8,307 bases of DNA from Elusimicrobiota bacterium (lineage in GTDB: Bacteria; Ratteibacteria; UBA8468; B48-G9; JAFGKM01), in assembly GCA_012515635.1 (NCBI GenBank), contig JAAYXZ010000155.1, positions 1-8,307 of the forward strand, written 5' to 3'. A program made the translations under genes and the position numbers. The notes under the pieces were generated by a model. That model saw nothing but the letters and a program-made list of their open reading frames with translations, made no database searches and had not been told where the DNA came from. Shown one piece after another: positions 1-6,433 of the stretch. The first letter of the stretch is position 1. Every line of letters starts with the position of its first letter.

Positions 1-2
1 AG

Positions 3-908
3 CCGGATATAAATGATGTGGACAACGGCGCAAGATTGTGTATAGAAAAAGGGTGTGATTGTGTTTTGGGGGTTGGCGGCGGCAGCGCTATGGATGTGGG
101 CAAGGCAATAGCGGTTGTTGCTGCAAATGGCGGTTCTGTAAAAGATTACTTTGGAGAGGTCTCTTATAGACATAATCCGCTTCCTGTTGTTGCCATACCT
201 ACCACTTGCGGGACAGGCAGCGAGGTTACAAAATTCGCTGTGGTAGTGGATAGGGATAACAACACAAAAAAGACCGTCTGCAGTGAAGAAATCATACCAA
301 AACTTTCAATACTTGATGCGGATATATTGGCAACGCTTCCCCATAATTTAGTGGTTGCTACAGGGATGGATGCATTTGCTCACGCTGCGGAGAGTTATCT
401 TGCCAAAAAAGCGGATTTTCTCTCCAAAGTGTTTGCGGTAGAGAGTTTAAAAATACTATGGGAATACCTGCCTAAAACAAAGACAGAACCGGGCTCTACA
501 GAGATAAGGGAGAAACTTTTGCTTGCATCCTTTATAGCAGGTTTAGCCCTTAACAGAACAGGCACTATTATTGTGCATGGCATAGGGTATGCGCTTACCA
601 TAACACATAACACCCATCACGGAACAGCCAACGCATTACTTCTGCCTTATGTCTTTGAATATCTGCAACAAAACGGATACGAAAAAGAGCTCTCGGAACT
701 TGAAAAATTATGGGGGCAAACGGGGGAACTTAAAAAACTTGTAAAAGATATCGGGCTGCCTTCGCGTTTAACAGATATAGGCATAAATGAAAATGAGATA
801 GAAAAACTTGCAGAACTGGCTGTTATAGGAACAGAGAGGTCTATGAAAAATATGAAGATACAGATGAGGAAAGAGGAGTTCATACAAATTCTTGAAAGCG
901 CATTATAG
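3..908 (+). CDS. Iron-containing alcohol dehydrogenase, 5'-truncated by the window edge
   Basis: NAD(P)-dependent, metal-dependent group III alcohol dehydrogenase, a cytoplasmic enzyme interconverting an alcohol and its aldehyde or ketone. The reading frame is open to the left edge (PDIND before the GTG at 18), so the true start lies outside and that GTG is internal. Visible family marks are the dinucleotide-binding GGGSAMDVGK, then TTCGTGSEVT, and four expected metal ligands: Asp (codon 315-317, LDADIL), His (381-383, FAHAAES), His (576-578, VHGIGYAL) and His (618-620, HHGTANA). The last two ligands are 14 residues apart, as in subgroups with an H-x-x-x-Y-P-L-T...PHG pattern, rather than the 10 of classical HPLGA..VPHG enzymes. 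Substrate cannot be told from sequence. ribF begins 34 nt downstream on the same strand with no terminator between, so co-transcription is likely. The family call is firm; physiological role unknown. Confidence 0.93.
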   Translation, partial: PDINDVDNGARLCIEKGCDCVLGVGGGSAMDVGKAIAVVAANGGSVKDYFGEVSYRHNPLPVVAIPTTCGTGSEVTKFAVVVDRDNNTKKTVCSEEIIPKLSILDADILATLPHNLVVATGMDAFAHAAESYLAKKADFLSKVFAVESLKILWEYLPKTKTEPGSTEIREKLLLASFIAGLALNRTGTIIVHGIGYALTITHNTHHGTANALLLPYVFEYLQQNGYEKELSELEKLWGQTGELKKLVKDIGLPSRLTDIGINENEIEKLAELAVIGTERSMKNMKIQMRKEEFIQILESAL

Positions 909-942
909 TTAAGATGTTGAATAGAAGGAGCAACGGTTAAAG

Positions 943-1854
943 TTGATACTCACTAATTTTATAAAAATTAAAAAGACAAAAAAAGAGATTGTTCTTGGTA
1001 TAGGAAAGTTTGATGGGGTGCATTCAGGGCATAAGAGAATCCTTGAAATTGTCTCTAAAACTGCAGAGAGGGAGGGTAGGGCGGCAGGGGTGTTTACATT
1101 TAAAACCTTCCCCGTAGAGTTCTTGCTCTGCTCTTGGGAAGAGAAACTTGCTCTTTTAAAAAAGGAAGGCATACAAAGATGCATTTGGAGTGATTTTGAA
1201 GATATAGCGCGCCTTTCTCCCGATGAGTTTTTGGATATCCTTGTTGAAGCGGGCGTTAAGAGAATAGTTGTCGGTTATAACTTTCGTTTCGGAAAAGAAC
1301 GGAGAGGAGACATAAGGTTTTTGAAGGATGCGGCAAAGAAGAAAGGGTTCTCTGTTATAGTGATGCCGCCATACAAGAAAAAGGGGAAAGTGGTGAGCGC
1401 TTCCTTAATACGAAAAGTAATAAAACAAGGCGACATAAAGACAGCAAATACTTTGCTTGGAAGGTACTGGTCTGTCTCCGGCAAGGTTATTAAAGGCAAG
1501 GGAATAGGGTGGAAACTGGGGTTTCCCACGGCAAACCTTTCCCTTGATAAAGATATCTGCGTTGAAGACGGAGTATATGCCGGTTGGGCTTTGTGCGGGA
1601 GGAGAGTTTTTAAGGCGGCTATTGTAGCGGGCTCATCCCCTACCTTTAACGGGGATACAGACAAACTTGAGGTTTTTCTTATCGGTTTTCAGGGTAATAA
1701 AAATCTATATAACAGGCAATTACAGGTCTTTTTTTATAAAAAAATCCGGGCGCAGAGAAGGTTTGAAGATGAAAGAGAATTACAGAGGCAGATAGAGACG
1801 GATGTCAGAAAAATCAAATCTCTATTGAGGAGAACCCTGCCCCCTAAGTTATAG
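943..1854 (+). CDS. ribF: Bifunctional riboflavin kinase / FAD synthetase
   Basis: Phosphorylates riboflavin to FMN and adenylylates FMN to FAD in the cytoplasm. 303 aa, normal for the family (about 300-320). The N-terminal FMN adenylyltransferase domain (about 1-180) has the nucleotidyltransferase motif GKFDGVHSGH (21-30) and later SASLIRKVIKQGD. The C-terminal riboflavin kinase domain (about 185-300) has GFPTANL (PTAN at 195-198), GVYAG, SPTFNGD and LEVFLIGF, whose Glu243 fits the catalytic base. Start choice: an in-frame TAG at 922-924 closes the frame upstream and no other ATG/GTG/TTG occurs before the catalytic motif, so TTG at 943 is essentially forced; AAGGAG at 925-930 is its ribosome binding site, with a rather long 12-nt spacer. 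The usual TFxPHP-like segment reads TFKTFP here. Probably co-transcribed with the dehydrogenase upstream; ends in a terminator that includes its stop codon. Confidence 0.96.
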   Translation: MILTNFIKIKKTKKEIVLGIGKFDGVHSGHKRILEIVSKTAEREGRAAGVFTFKTFPVEFLLCSWEEKLALLKKEGIQRCIWSDFEDIARLSPDEFLDILVEAGVKRIVVGYNFRFGKERRGDIRFLKDAAKKKGFSVIVMPPYKKKGKVVSASLIRKVIKQGDIKTANTLLGRYWSVSGKVIKGKGIGWKLGFPTANLSLDKDICVEDGVYAGWALCGRRVFKAAIVAGSSPTFNGDTDKLEVFLIGFQGNKNLYNRQLQVFFYKKIRAQRRFEDERELQRQIETDVRKIKSLLRRTLPPKL

Positions 1855-1864
1855 GGGCTTTTTT
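1841..1864 (+). terminator. Rho-independent terminator overlapping the ribF stop codon
   Basis: CCCCTA (1841-1846) pairs with TAGGGG (1852-1857) around the loop AGTTA; after one C comes a run of six T (1859-1864). The stem is only 6 bp but four pairs are G-C. The ribF stop TAG (1852-1854) forms part of the right arm, so the last codons of ribF double as the terminator. It separates ribF from the next gene, which has its own promoter. Confidence 0.75.
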
Positions 1865-1892
1865 ATGAGAGTATTAATTGGGGGGAAATCTC

Positions 1893-1920
1893 TTGATATT
1901 TATGGGAAAAGTAGTATAAT
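1893..1920 (+). promoter_or_regulatory. Sigma-70-type promoter for the outer-membrane protein gene
   Basis: A -35 box TTGATA (1893-1898) and a consensus -10 box TATAAT (1915-1920) are separated by 16 bp. They lie 45 nt upstream of the ATG at 1966, directly after the ribF terminator. No operator-like palindrome is evident around it. Confidence 0.8.
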
Positions 1921-1965
1921 TATAAATATAGTAAGTAAAATATTTAAGAAAGGAGGTGAAAGATA

Positions 1966-2493
1966 ATGAAAAAAACATTAATCTGTTTGATGCTTTTAGG
2001 GTTGATTATAGGAGGGAGCGGTTTCGCATCTGCGGCTGTTCAAAAGGGCGATACTACCCTTACATTTGACCTTGCATTCACCAATACAGAGACAGACTAC
2101 GGCACTTTTGACCGGAACCTAACAGGTAGAGTAGCGCTGGGTAGATTTCTGACAGATAACTTCCAATTGGAAGGAATTCTAAGCGGAGTCACGGGTGAAA
2201 TGGAGGACGGGGCTTTGGACTATACTTACGGAGCATTCCTTCTCAGACCTAACTTCCATTTTGCAACCGAAACAGCAACTGTGCCTTACATAGGAGCGGC
2301 TGCAGGAATTTTTCACATAGAAATGGGTAGCGCAAGCGAGACCAGTTTTATCTATGGAGGACAGGTAGGTCTAAAACAGTTCATAAGAGATAACGTATTT
2401 CTTCAGATGGAAGCATCTTATCTTATGACAGAAGTAGAAGGCACGGATATGGACATTTTTAAAATATTAGTTGGACTGGGTTTCAAACTATAA
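1966..2493 (+). CDS. Small outer-membrane beta-barrel protein (OmpX/OmpW-like fold)
   Basis: Predicted secreted outer-membrane protein of 175 aa. Residues 1-23 form a typical signal peptide: MKK, a hydrophobic core, then ASA as the likely cleavage site before AVQ. The mature part of about 152 aa shows eight stretches with alternating hydrophobic residues, starting near TTLTFDLAF, LTGRVALG, FQLEGILSG, YTYGAFLLR, PYIGAAAGI, FIYGGQVGL, VFLQMEASY and FKILVGLGF, consistent with an 8-strand barrel. The chain ends GFKL, so Phe is third from the end rather than last as in many porin-type proteins. A near-perfect AGGAGGTGA ribosome binding site (1951-1959) sits 6 nt before the ATG, so translation should be strong. 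It is flanked by its own promoter and terminator and is probably monocistronic. Specific function is unknown: too small for a general porin, and adhesion, stress or structural roles are all possible. Confidence 0.85.
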   Translation: MKKTLICLMLLGLIIGGSGFASAAVQKGDTTLTFDLAFTNTETDYGTFDRNLTGRVALGRFLTDNFQLEGILSGVTGEMEDGALDYTYGAFLLRPNFHFATETATVPYIGAAAGIFHIEMGSASETSFIYGGQVGLKQFIRDNVFLQMEASYLMTEVEGTDMDIFKILVGLGFKL

Positions 2494-2504
2494 GAGATAA
2501 AAAC

Positions 2505-2541
2505 AAAAAGGCGCTTTTCTGTGAAAGACGGGCGCCTTTTT
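2505..2541 (+). terminator. Strong terminator after the outer-membrane protein gene
   Basis: AAAAAGGCGC (2505-2514) and GCGCCTTTTT (2532-2541) form a perfect 10-bp inverted repeat starting 11 nt after the stop codon. The 17-nt loop holds a further possible pairing of CTTTTC-like and GAAAG words. Because the A-run and T-run are symmetric it could also act on the opposite strand, although no minus-strand gene faces it here. Confidence 0.9.
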
Positions 2542-2589
2542 GTATTATTATCTCTACTGCTTCTTACAACCGCCATATTTAAATCATAC

Positions 2590-2618
2590 TTGCATAATTT
2601 AAAAAAATAGAGTAAAAT
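2590..2618 (+). promoter_or_regulatory. Sigma-70-type promoter for ppdK
   Basis: TTGCAT (2590-2595) and TAAAAT (2613-2618) are separated by the optimal 17 bp and lie 40 nt upstream of the ppdK ATG. Because it follows the strong terminator at 2505-2541, ppdK is most likely transcribed on its own from here. Confidence 0.7.
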
Positions 2619-2658
2619 ATGAGGGTTCTGTTTTAAAAAAACAAAGGAGGAGAAGAGT

Positions 2659-5376
2659 ATGAGTAAATATGTGTATTTTTTCGGGGGTAAAGAAGCTGAT
2701 GGCGATGGAACAATGAAAGAACTTTTAGGCGGAAAGGGAGCAGGTCTTGCTGAGATGGTAAAGTTAAATATGCCGGTTCCTGCAGGTTTTACTATTACTA
2801 CAGATGTCTGCACCTACTATTACAAACACAATAGGCAATTACCAGAAGAATTGATGGATGAGATAAAAAAACAACTTTTAAAGACAGAAGAGGTTATGGA
2901 ATGTAAGTTTGAGGACCCTGATAATCCCCTGCTTCTTTCTGTCCGTTCAGGGGCAAGAAAATCTATGCCCGGTATGATGGAGACGGTCCTTAATGTAGGG
3001 CTTTCTTCAGTTACCATTCCTGGTCTTATAAAAAAGACGAACAACCCACGGTTTGTCTATGATGCTTACAGACGCCTTATTATGATGTATTCCGATGTTG
3101 TTATGGAGAAAGCAGCAGGGCGGGAATATGAGGAAGGGAAAGGTATAAGAGTTCAACTGGATAAAATGATAGAGGATGTGAAGAGACAGAAAGGATATAA
3201 ATCCGATACAGACCTTACAGCCGATGACTTGAAAGACCTTTGTGTGAAATTCAAAGAACGCGTTAAAGATGTTCTTGGAGAGGAGTTTCCCGATGACCCG
3301 TGGGAGCAGCTTATGGGCGGAGTAAAGGCGGTCTTTCAATCATGGAACGGGAAGAGAGCGATAGCTTATAGAAAAATAGAAGGCATCCCTGATGAGTGGG
3401 GAACTGCGGTTAATGTTCAGGCGATGGTCTTTGGAAATATGGGGGAATCATCTGCAACAGGTGTTGCATTTACAAGAAACCCTGCGACAGGAGACAATAA
3501 GTTTTATGGAGAGTGGCTTATGAATGCTCAGGGAGAGGATGTCGTTGCGGGAATCAGAACTCCCTATCCTTTAAATAATGAGACGAAGAACGAACAAAAT
3601 ATGCACTTGAAGTCCCTTGAGGAGACAATGCCTGGTATTTATAAGGAACTCCATGATATTAGAGATACCCTTGAAGAGCACTACAAGGATATGCAGGATA
3701 TAGAGTTTACCATACAGGAAGGGCGGCTTTGGATGTTGCAGAGCCGTGTAGGCAAGAGGACAGGGACTGCCGCGCTTAATATGGCTATGGATATGCTTGC
3801 GGAAGGGCTTATAGATAACAAGACGGCTATTATGAGATTGTCTCCGCAACAGGTGGATGAACTTTTACACCCATTGGTTGACCCTAATGTTGAAGCGAAG
3901 ACAAAGCCGCTTGCAAAGGGGCTTCCGGCAGGTCCCGGGGGTGCATCAGGGCATATCGTTTTTACAGCGGATGATGCTGTGAAATGGGCTAAAGACGGGA
4001 AAAAGGTGATTCTTGTCAGAGAAGAGACAAACCCCGAAGATGTGGAAGGAATGAGAGCCGCGCAGGGTATTCTTACAGGAAGAGGGGGTATGACAAGCCA
4101 TGCGGCACTTGTAGCAAGAGGATGGGGCAAATGCTGTATTGTGGGATGCGGAGCGCTTAAAATAGATGTCCATAATAAAAAACTTTCTGTAAACGGTCTG
4201 CAGTTCAAGGAGGGGGATATCTTTACTCTTAACGGGACAAAGGGATATGTCTATGAGGGCGAGTTGCCTATGATAGATGCCACAGAAAATCCGAGATTTA
4301 AGAAGTTTATGGATATAGCCGCTTCAATAAAAAAGATAGGCGTGCGCGCCAATGCCGATACGGCTGAAGATGCTGTAAATGCCTTATCTTTTGGAGCCGA
4401 GGGCATAGGTCTGTTCAGAACAGAGCATATGTTCTATGGTCAAAACTCGGAGGAGCCGTTGTTTTATCTTAGGAAAATGATTGTATCTGTAACAGAGGAC
4501 GAAAGAAGGGCTGCTTTGAATGAACTCCTGCCTTACGCAAAGAACAACATTAAAGCGACTCTTGAGGTTATGAACGGTCTGCCTGTAACAATCAGGTTGC
4601 TTGACCCGCCTTTGCACGAATTTGTTCCGAACAGAAAAGAGGAACAGGAAAAACTGGCGAAGAGTTTAGGTATTAATGCGGAAGAGTTAAAGAAGAGAAC
4701 AGACGCTCTACACGAAACTAACCCTATGATGGGACACAGAGGTGTCCGTCTCGGGATTACATATCCAGAGATAACAGAGATGCAGGTAAGGGCAATCTTT
4801 GAAGCTACTGCTGAACTCATAAAAGAAGGGAAAAAAGCATTCCCTGAGATTATGGTGCCCGTGGTAAGCGCCGTAGAAGAACTTATATATCAGAAAAAAG
4901 TTGTAGACCAGATATATAAAGAAGTATGCGAGAAATACGGAATGGATAAAATAGAGTATCTGTATGGAACCATGATTGAGATACCAAGAGCGGCTCTTAC
5001 TGCCAATAAAATCGCTCAGGAGGCAGAGTTCTTCTCTTTCGGAACCAATGACCTTACTCAGATGGGCTTTGGTTTTTCAAGAGACGATATTGGCGGATTT
5101 GTTCCTGCCTATATTGATAGCGGCATACTTAAAGATGACCCGTTTCAGGTGCTTGACCAGGACGGTATAAGCGAACTGGTTGAAATTGGCATAGAGAGAG
5201 GCAGAGCGACCAAGCCGAACCTGAAGGTAGGTATCTGCGGTGAGCATGGAGGTGAAGCGGAATCTGTAAAGTTCTGTCACAGGGTAGGAATGAACTATGT
5301 TAGTTGCTCCCCTTACAGAATACCGATATCCATTCTTGCCGGGGCTCAGGCAGTCGTGGAAGAAGCGAAGTCCTGA
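2659..5376 (+). CDS. ppdK: Pyruvate, phosphate dikinase
   Basis: Interconverts pyruvate + ATP + Pi and PEP + AMP + PPi in the cytosol, so it can serve gluconeogenesis or a PPi-saving glycolysis. 905 aa, slightly longer than the well-studied clostridial enzyme (about 874). The N-terminal ATP-grasp region (about 1-380) has GGKGAGLAEM with Lys26, LLSVRSGARKSMPGMMETV and EFTIQEGRLWMLQSR. The swivelling phosphohistidine domain (about 415-540) has GRGGMTSHAALVARG with the carrier His481 and a Thr two residues before it. The C-terminal PEP/pyruvate barrel has NPMMGHRG (from Asn688), MIEIPRAAL with Glu774, FGTNDLTQM with Asn797/Asp798, and CGEHGG with the catalytic Cys860. All catalytic residues I can check are present. 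AAGGAGG at 2644-2650 precedes the ATG by 8 nt. Own promoter upstream and hairpin terminator downstream suggest a monocistronic unit. No PPDK regulatory kinase/phosphorylase gene is in the window. Confidence 0.98.
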   Translation: MSKYVYFFGGKEADGDGTMKELLGGKGAGLAEMVKLNMPVPAGFTITTDVCTYYYKHNRQLPEELMDEIKKQLLKTEEVMECKFEDPDNPLLLSVRSGARKSMPGMMETVLNVGLSSVTIPGLIKKTNNPRFVYDAYRRLIMMYSDVVMEKAAGREYEEGKGIRVQLDKMIEDVKRQKGYKSDTDLTADDLKDLCVKFKERVKDVLGEEFPDDPWEQLMGGVKAVFQSWNGKRAIAYRKIEGIPDEWGTAVNVQAMVFGNMGESSATGVAFTRNPATGDNKFYGEWLMNAQGEDVVAGIRTPYPLNNETKNEQNMHLKSLEETMPGIYKELHDIRDTLEEHYKDMQDIEFTIQEGRLWMLQSRVGKRTGTAALNMAMDMLAEGLIDNKTAIMRLSPQQVDELLHPLVDPNVEAKTKPLAKGLPAGPGGASGHIVFTADDAVKWAKDGKKVILVREETNPEDVEGMRAAQGILTGRGGMTSHAALVARGWGKCCIVGCGALKIDVHNKKLSVNGLQFKEGDIFTLNGTKGYVYEGELPMIDATENPRFKKFMDIAASIKKIGVRANADTAEDAVNALSFGAEGIGLFRTEHMFYGQNSEEPLFYLRKMIVSVTEDERRAALNELLPYAKNNIKATLEVMNGLPVTIRLLDPPLHEFVPNRKEEQEKLAKSLGINAEELKKRTDALHETNPMMGHRGVRLGITYPEITEMQVRAIFEATAELIKEGKKAFPEIMVPVVSAVEELIYQKKVVDQIYKEVCEKYGMDKIEYLYGTMIEIPRAALTANKIAQEAEFFSFGTNDLTQMGFGFSRDDIGGFVPAYIDSGILKDDPFQVLDQDGISELVEIGIERGRATKPNLKVGICGEHGGEAESVKFCHRVGMNYVSCSPYRIPISILAGAQAVVEEAKS

Positions 5377-5378
5377 AT

Positions 5379-5401
5379 TTATTAAGTTGCGAACTTAATA
5401 A
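5379..5401. repeat. Perfect 10-bp palindrome right after ppdK
   Basis: TTATTAAGTT (5379-5388) and AACTTAATAA (5392-5401) are exact inverted copies around GCG, starting 2 nt past the ppdK stop. It can form an AT-rich hairpin but has no T-run after it, so it is not a standard terminator. It could protect the mRNA 3' end, bind a protein or be a repeat element. Confidence 0.8.
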
Positions 5402-5404
5402 GTT

Positions 5405-5436
5405 ATGAAGTTAGTAAAATATGAAGTTCGTATAAT
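5405..5436. repeat. Tandem 16-bp direct repeat
   Basis: Two abutting units, ATGAAGTTAGTAAAAT (5405-5420) and ATGAAGTTCGTATAAT (5421-5436), match at 14 of 16 positions. The word AAGTT also occurs in the adjoining palindrome, giving starts at 5384, 5400, 5408 and 5424, spaced 16, 8 and 16 nt. The pattern suggests local duplication or a repeat family; function unknown. Confidence 0.75.
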
Positions 5437-5469
5437 AAAAGTGTAAGAGTAGTAATTTGCCAATATGTT

Positions 5470-5518
5470 CCCCCTTGCTCTACGGATTCAATCAGCAGGG
5501 CAGGGGGGATGTTTTTTT
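5470..5518 (+). terminator. Terminator of ppdK
   Basis: CCCCCTTGCTCT (5470-5481) pairs with AGGGCAGGGGGG (5497-5508) over 12 positions, including two G-T pairs, around a 15-nt loop. A run of seven T follows at 5512-5518. It is the first good intrinsic terminator after ppdK, about 90 nt past the stop. Confidence 0.85.
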
Positions 5519-5700
5519 ATAATGTTAGGGTCTTATCCCCTCTCCTTTTTTCTCCTTAAAGCCATTCTTTTTATGGGTTAATTGTCAAAAGTATTTATCC
5601 GCTATGGAATCAATCTTTTTTTATGCCTATAAGTTATATATTCTCTTTTGGATTAATAAACAAGGTTAAGGGATACGATGGCCAATTATCTTATAACGGA

Positions 5701-5720
5701 AAATTAATCATTGTTAATTT
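5701..5720. repeat. Short AT-only inverted repeat
   Basis: AAATTAA (5701-5707) and TTAATTT (5714-5720) are perfect inverted copies around TCATTG. With A/T arms only, chance in AT-rich DNA is a fair explanation. Confidence 0.4.
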
Positions 5721-5764
5721 AGGGAATTAAGAGCCGCCGCTATATCTTTTTAAGAATCACGGAT

Positions 5765-5825
5765 GATGGAAGGGTATAAGACGCTGTTAAAAGAGTAAAG
5801 AGTTTCAAATCTCCCTTTATCCATC
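5765..5825. repeat. Long-range bulged inverted repeat
   Basis: GATGGA (5765-5770) pairs with TCCATC (5820-5825), continued by AGGG (5771-5774) with CCCT (5813-5816); the right side has a 3-nt TTA bulge. The stem totals 10 bp around a 38-nt loop. It may be part of a structured transcript or coincidental. Confidence 0.4.
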
Positions 5826-5844
5826 AAAAGACCTAAATAGATGA

Positions 5845-5913
5845 AAAATAAGGCATATAAAAAGACAGGGTAGGGGGTTACATATACCCAATGAGGAAAA
5901 CGTGCCTTATTTT
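5845..5913. repeat. Perfect 11-bp inverted repeat around a 47-nt interior
   Basis: AAAATAAGGCA (5845-5855) and TGCCTTATTTT (5903-5913) are exact inverted copies. The interior contains a further possible small stem, GGGTA (5868-5872) with TACCC (5885-5889). A run of seven T (5919-5925) follows 5 nt after the right arm, as a plus-strand terminator would show. It might end an unannotated transcript, form an RNA element, or be a remnant of a small mobile element; no coding content is present. Confidence 0.6.
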
Positions 5914-6094
5914 AAGTGTTTTTTTACTCCGGGTTAAGAGAGAGTAGCCAATTAAAAATGTTTTTGATTTTTCAGTAACCGCTTTTTTAAGAATTATGAA
6001 AAAATTACTCATAAGTCAAAAAAATGCCTTATAAAACACTTTAATTGTTATATTGTAAGTCCTTGTATTGTATGATGTTAGATAAAACATATGC

Positions 6095-6191
6095 TTTGAG
6101 GAATTGTGAGGCGTTCCAGTGCTGTGATGCGCAATGGCTCTGTTAGTCGGCTCTTCAAGGATAAAGGAACGGAAAAACCCTTCTGTTTTTC
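6095..6191. other. Relatively GC-rich patch with possible RNA folding
   Basis: Within AT-rich surroundings this stretch holds CGTTCC (6112-6117) with GGAACG (6166-6171), CTTTGA (6095-6100) with TCAAGG (6155-6160, one G-T pair), and GAAAAAC (6172-6178) with GTTTTTC (6185-6191). The first two pairings cross, so they would be alternatives or a pseudoknot. It resembles no RNA family I know and lacks a convincing promoter. Only a weak candidate for a small RNA. Confidence 0.25.
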
Positions 6192-6433
6192 TCTTTAAAT
6201 ATGTAAAAGTTTGTATATCCTTAAGTCATTGAAGAATATATACTTATATCATTAGACCTAATAAATGCTCTCAATAAGAAAACCTTGCAGGAAAAGCCTT
6301 CTGTCTCTCTATCTCTCCTCCTGTTTATATCCCTGAAAGTTAACATAATATATCTTATCCGACGCTTTATCTGTAAGTAGTTAATGGATAATAACTTATG
6401 TTCTGTTTTTGTTCTACAATATCTGCTGTTAGG

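Larger units (their letters stand above)
5519..6433. other. Gene-free intergenic region between convergent units
   Basis: No credible coding region is visible on either strand; only very short ATG-started frames occur (for example 21 codons from 5604) and none has a ribosome binding site. The region is AT-rich with scattered inverted repeats listed separately, two pyrimidine-rich tracts (5531-5557 and 6297-6323) and one relatively GC-rich patch (about 6105-6160). I recognise no tRNA, tmRNA, SRP RNA, RNase P RNA or known riboswitch core. It lies between the ppdK terminator and the 3' end of the minus-strand operon. Confidence 0.7.

Noticed and set aside
909..942. Possible FMN riboswitch upstream of ribF
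   Set aside because: The gap is only 34 nt and lacks the conserved FMN aptamer segments; no space for the six-stem fold.
3681..4208. 175-codon minus-strand open frame opposite ppdK
   Set aside because: Low-complexity Ser/Pro/Ala-rich translation, opposite well-conserved PPDK motifs, no ribosome binding site; a shadow of codon use.
4976..5170. 64-codon plus-strand open frame inside ppdK
   Set aside because: It lies in another frame over the conserved PPDK C-terminal barrel, has no ribosome binding site and no recognisable features.
5379..5401. Palindrome as an integrase attachment site or IS end
   Set aside because: No integrase, transposase or target-site duplication is visible nearby.
5405..5436. 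CRISPR-like repeat
   Set aside because: Only two 16-bp units directly abutting without spacers, and no cas genes.
6240..6433. Intrinsic terminator for the minus-strand operon
   Set aside because: I looked for a GC hairpin followed by T on the minus strand; only a 3-bp CCTGCAAGG-type stem appears, too weak to call.
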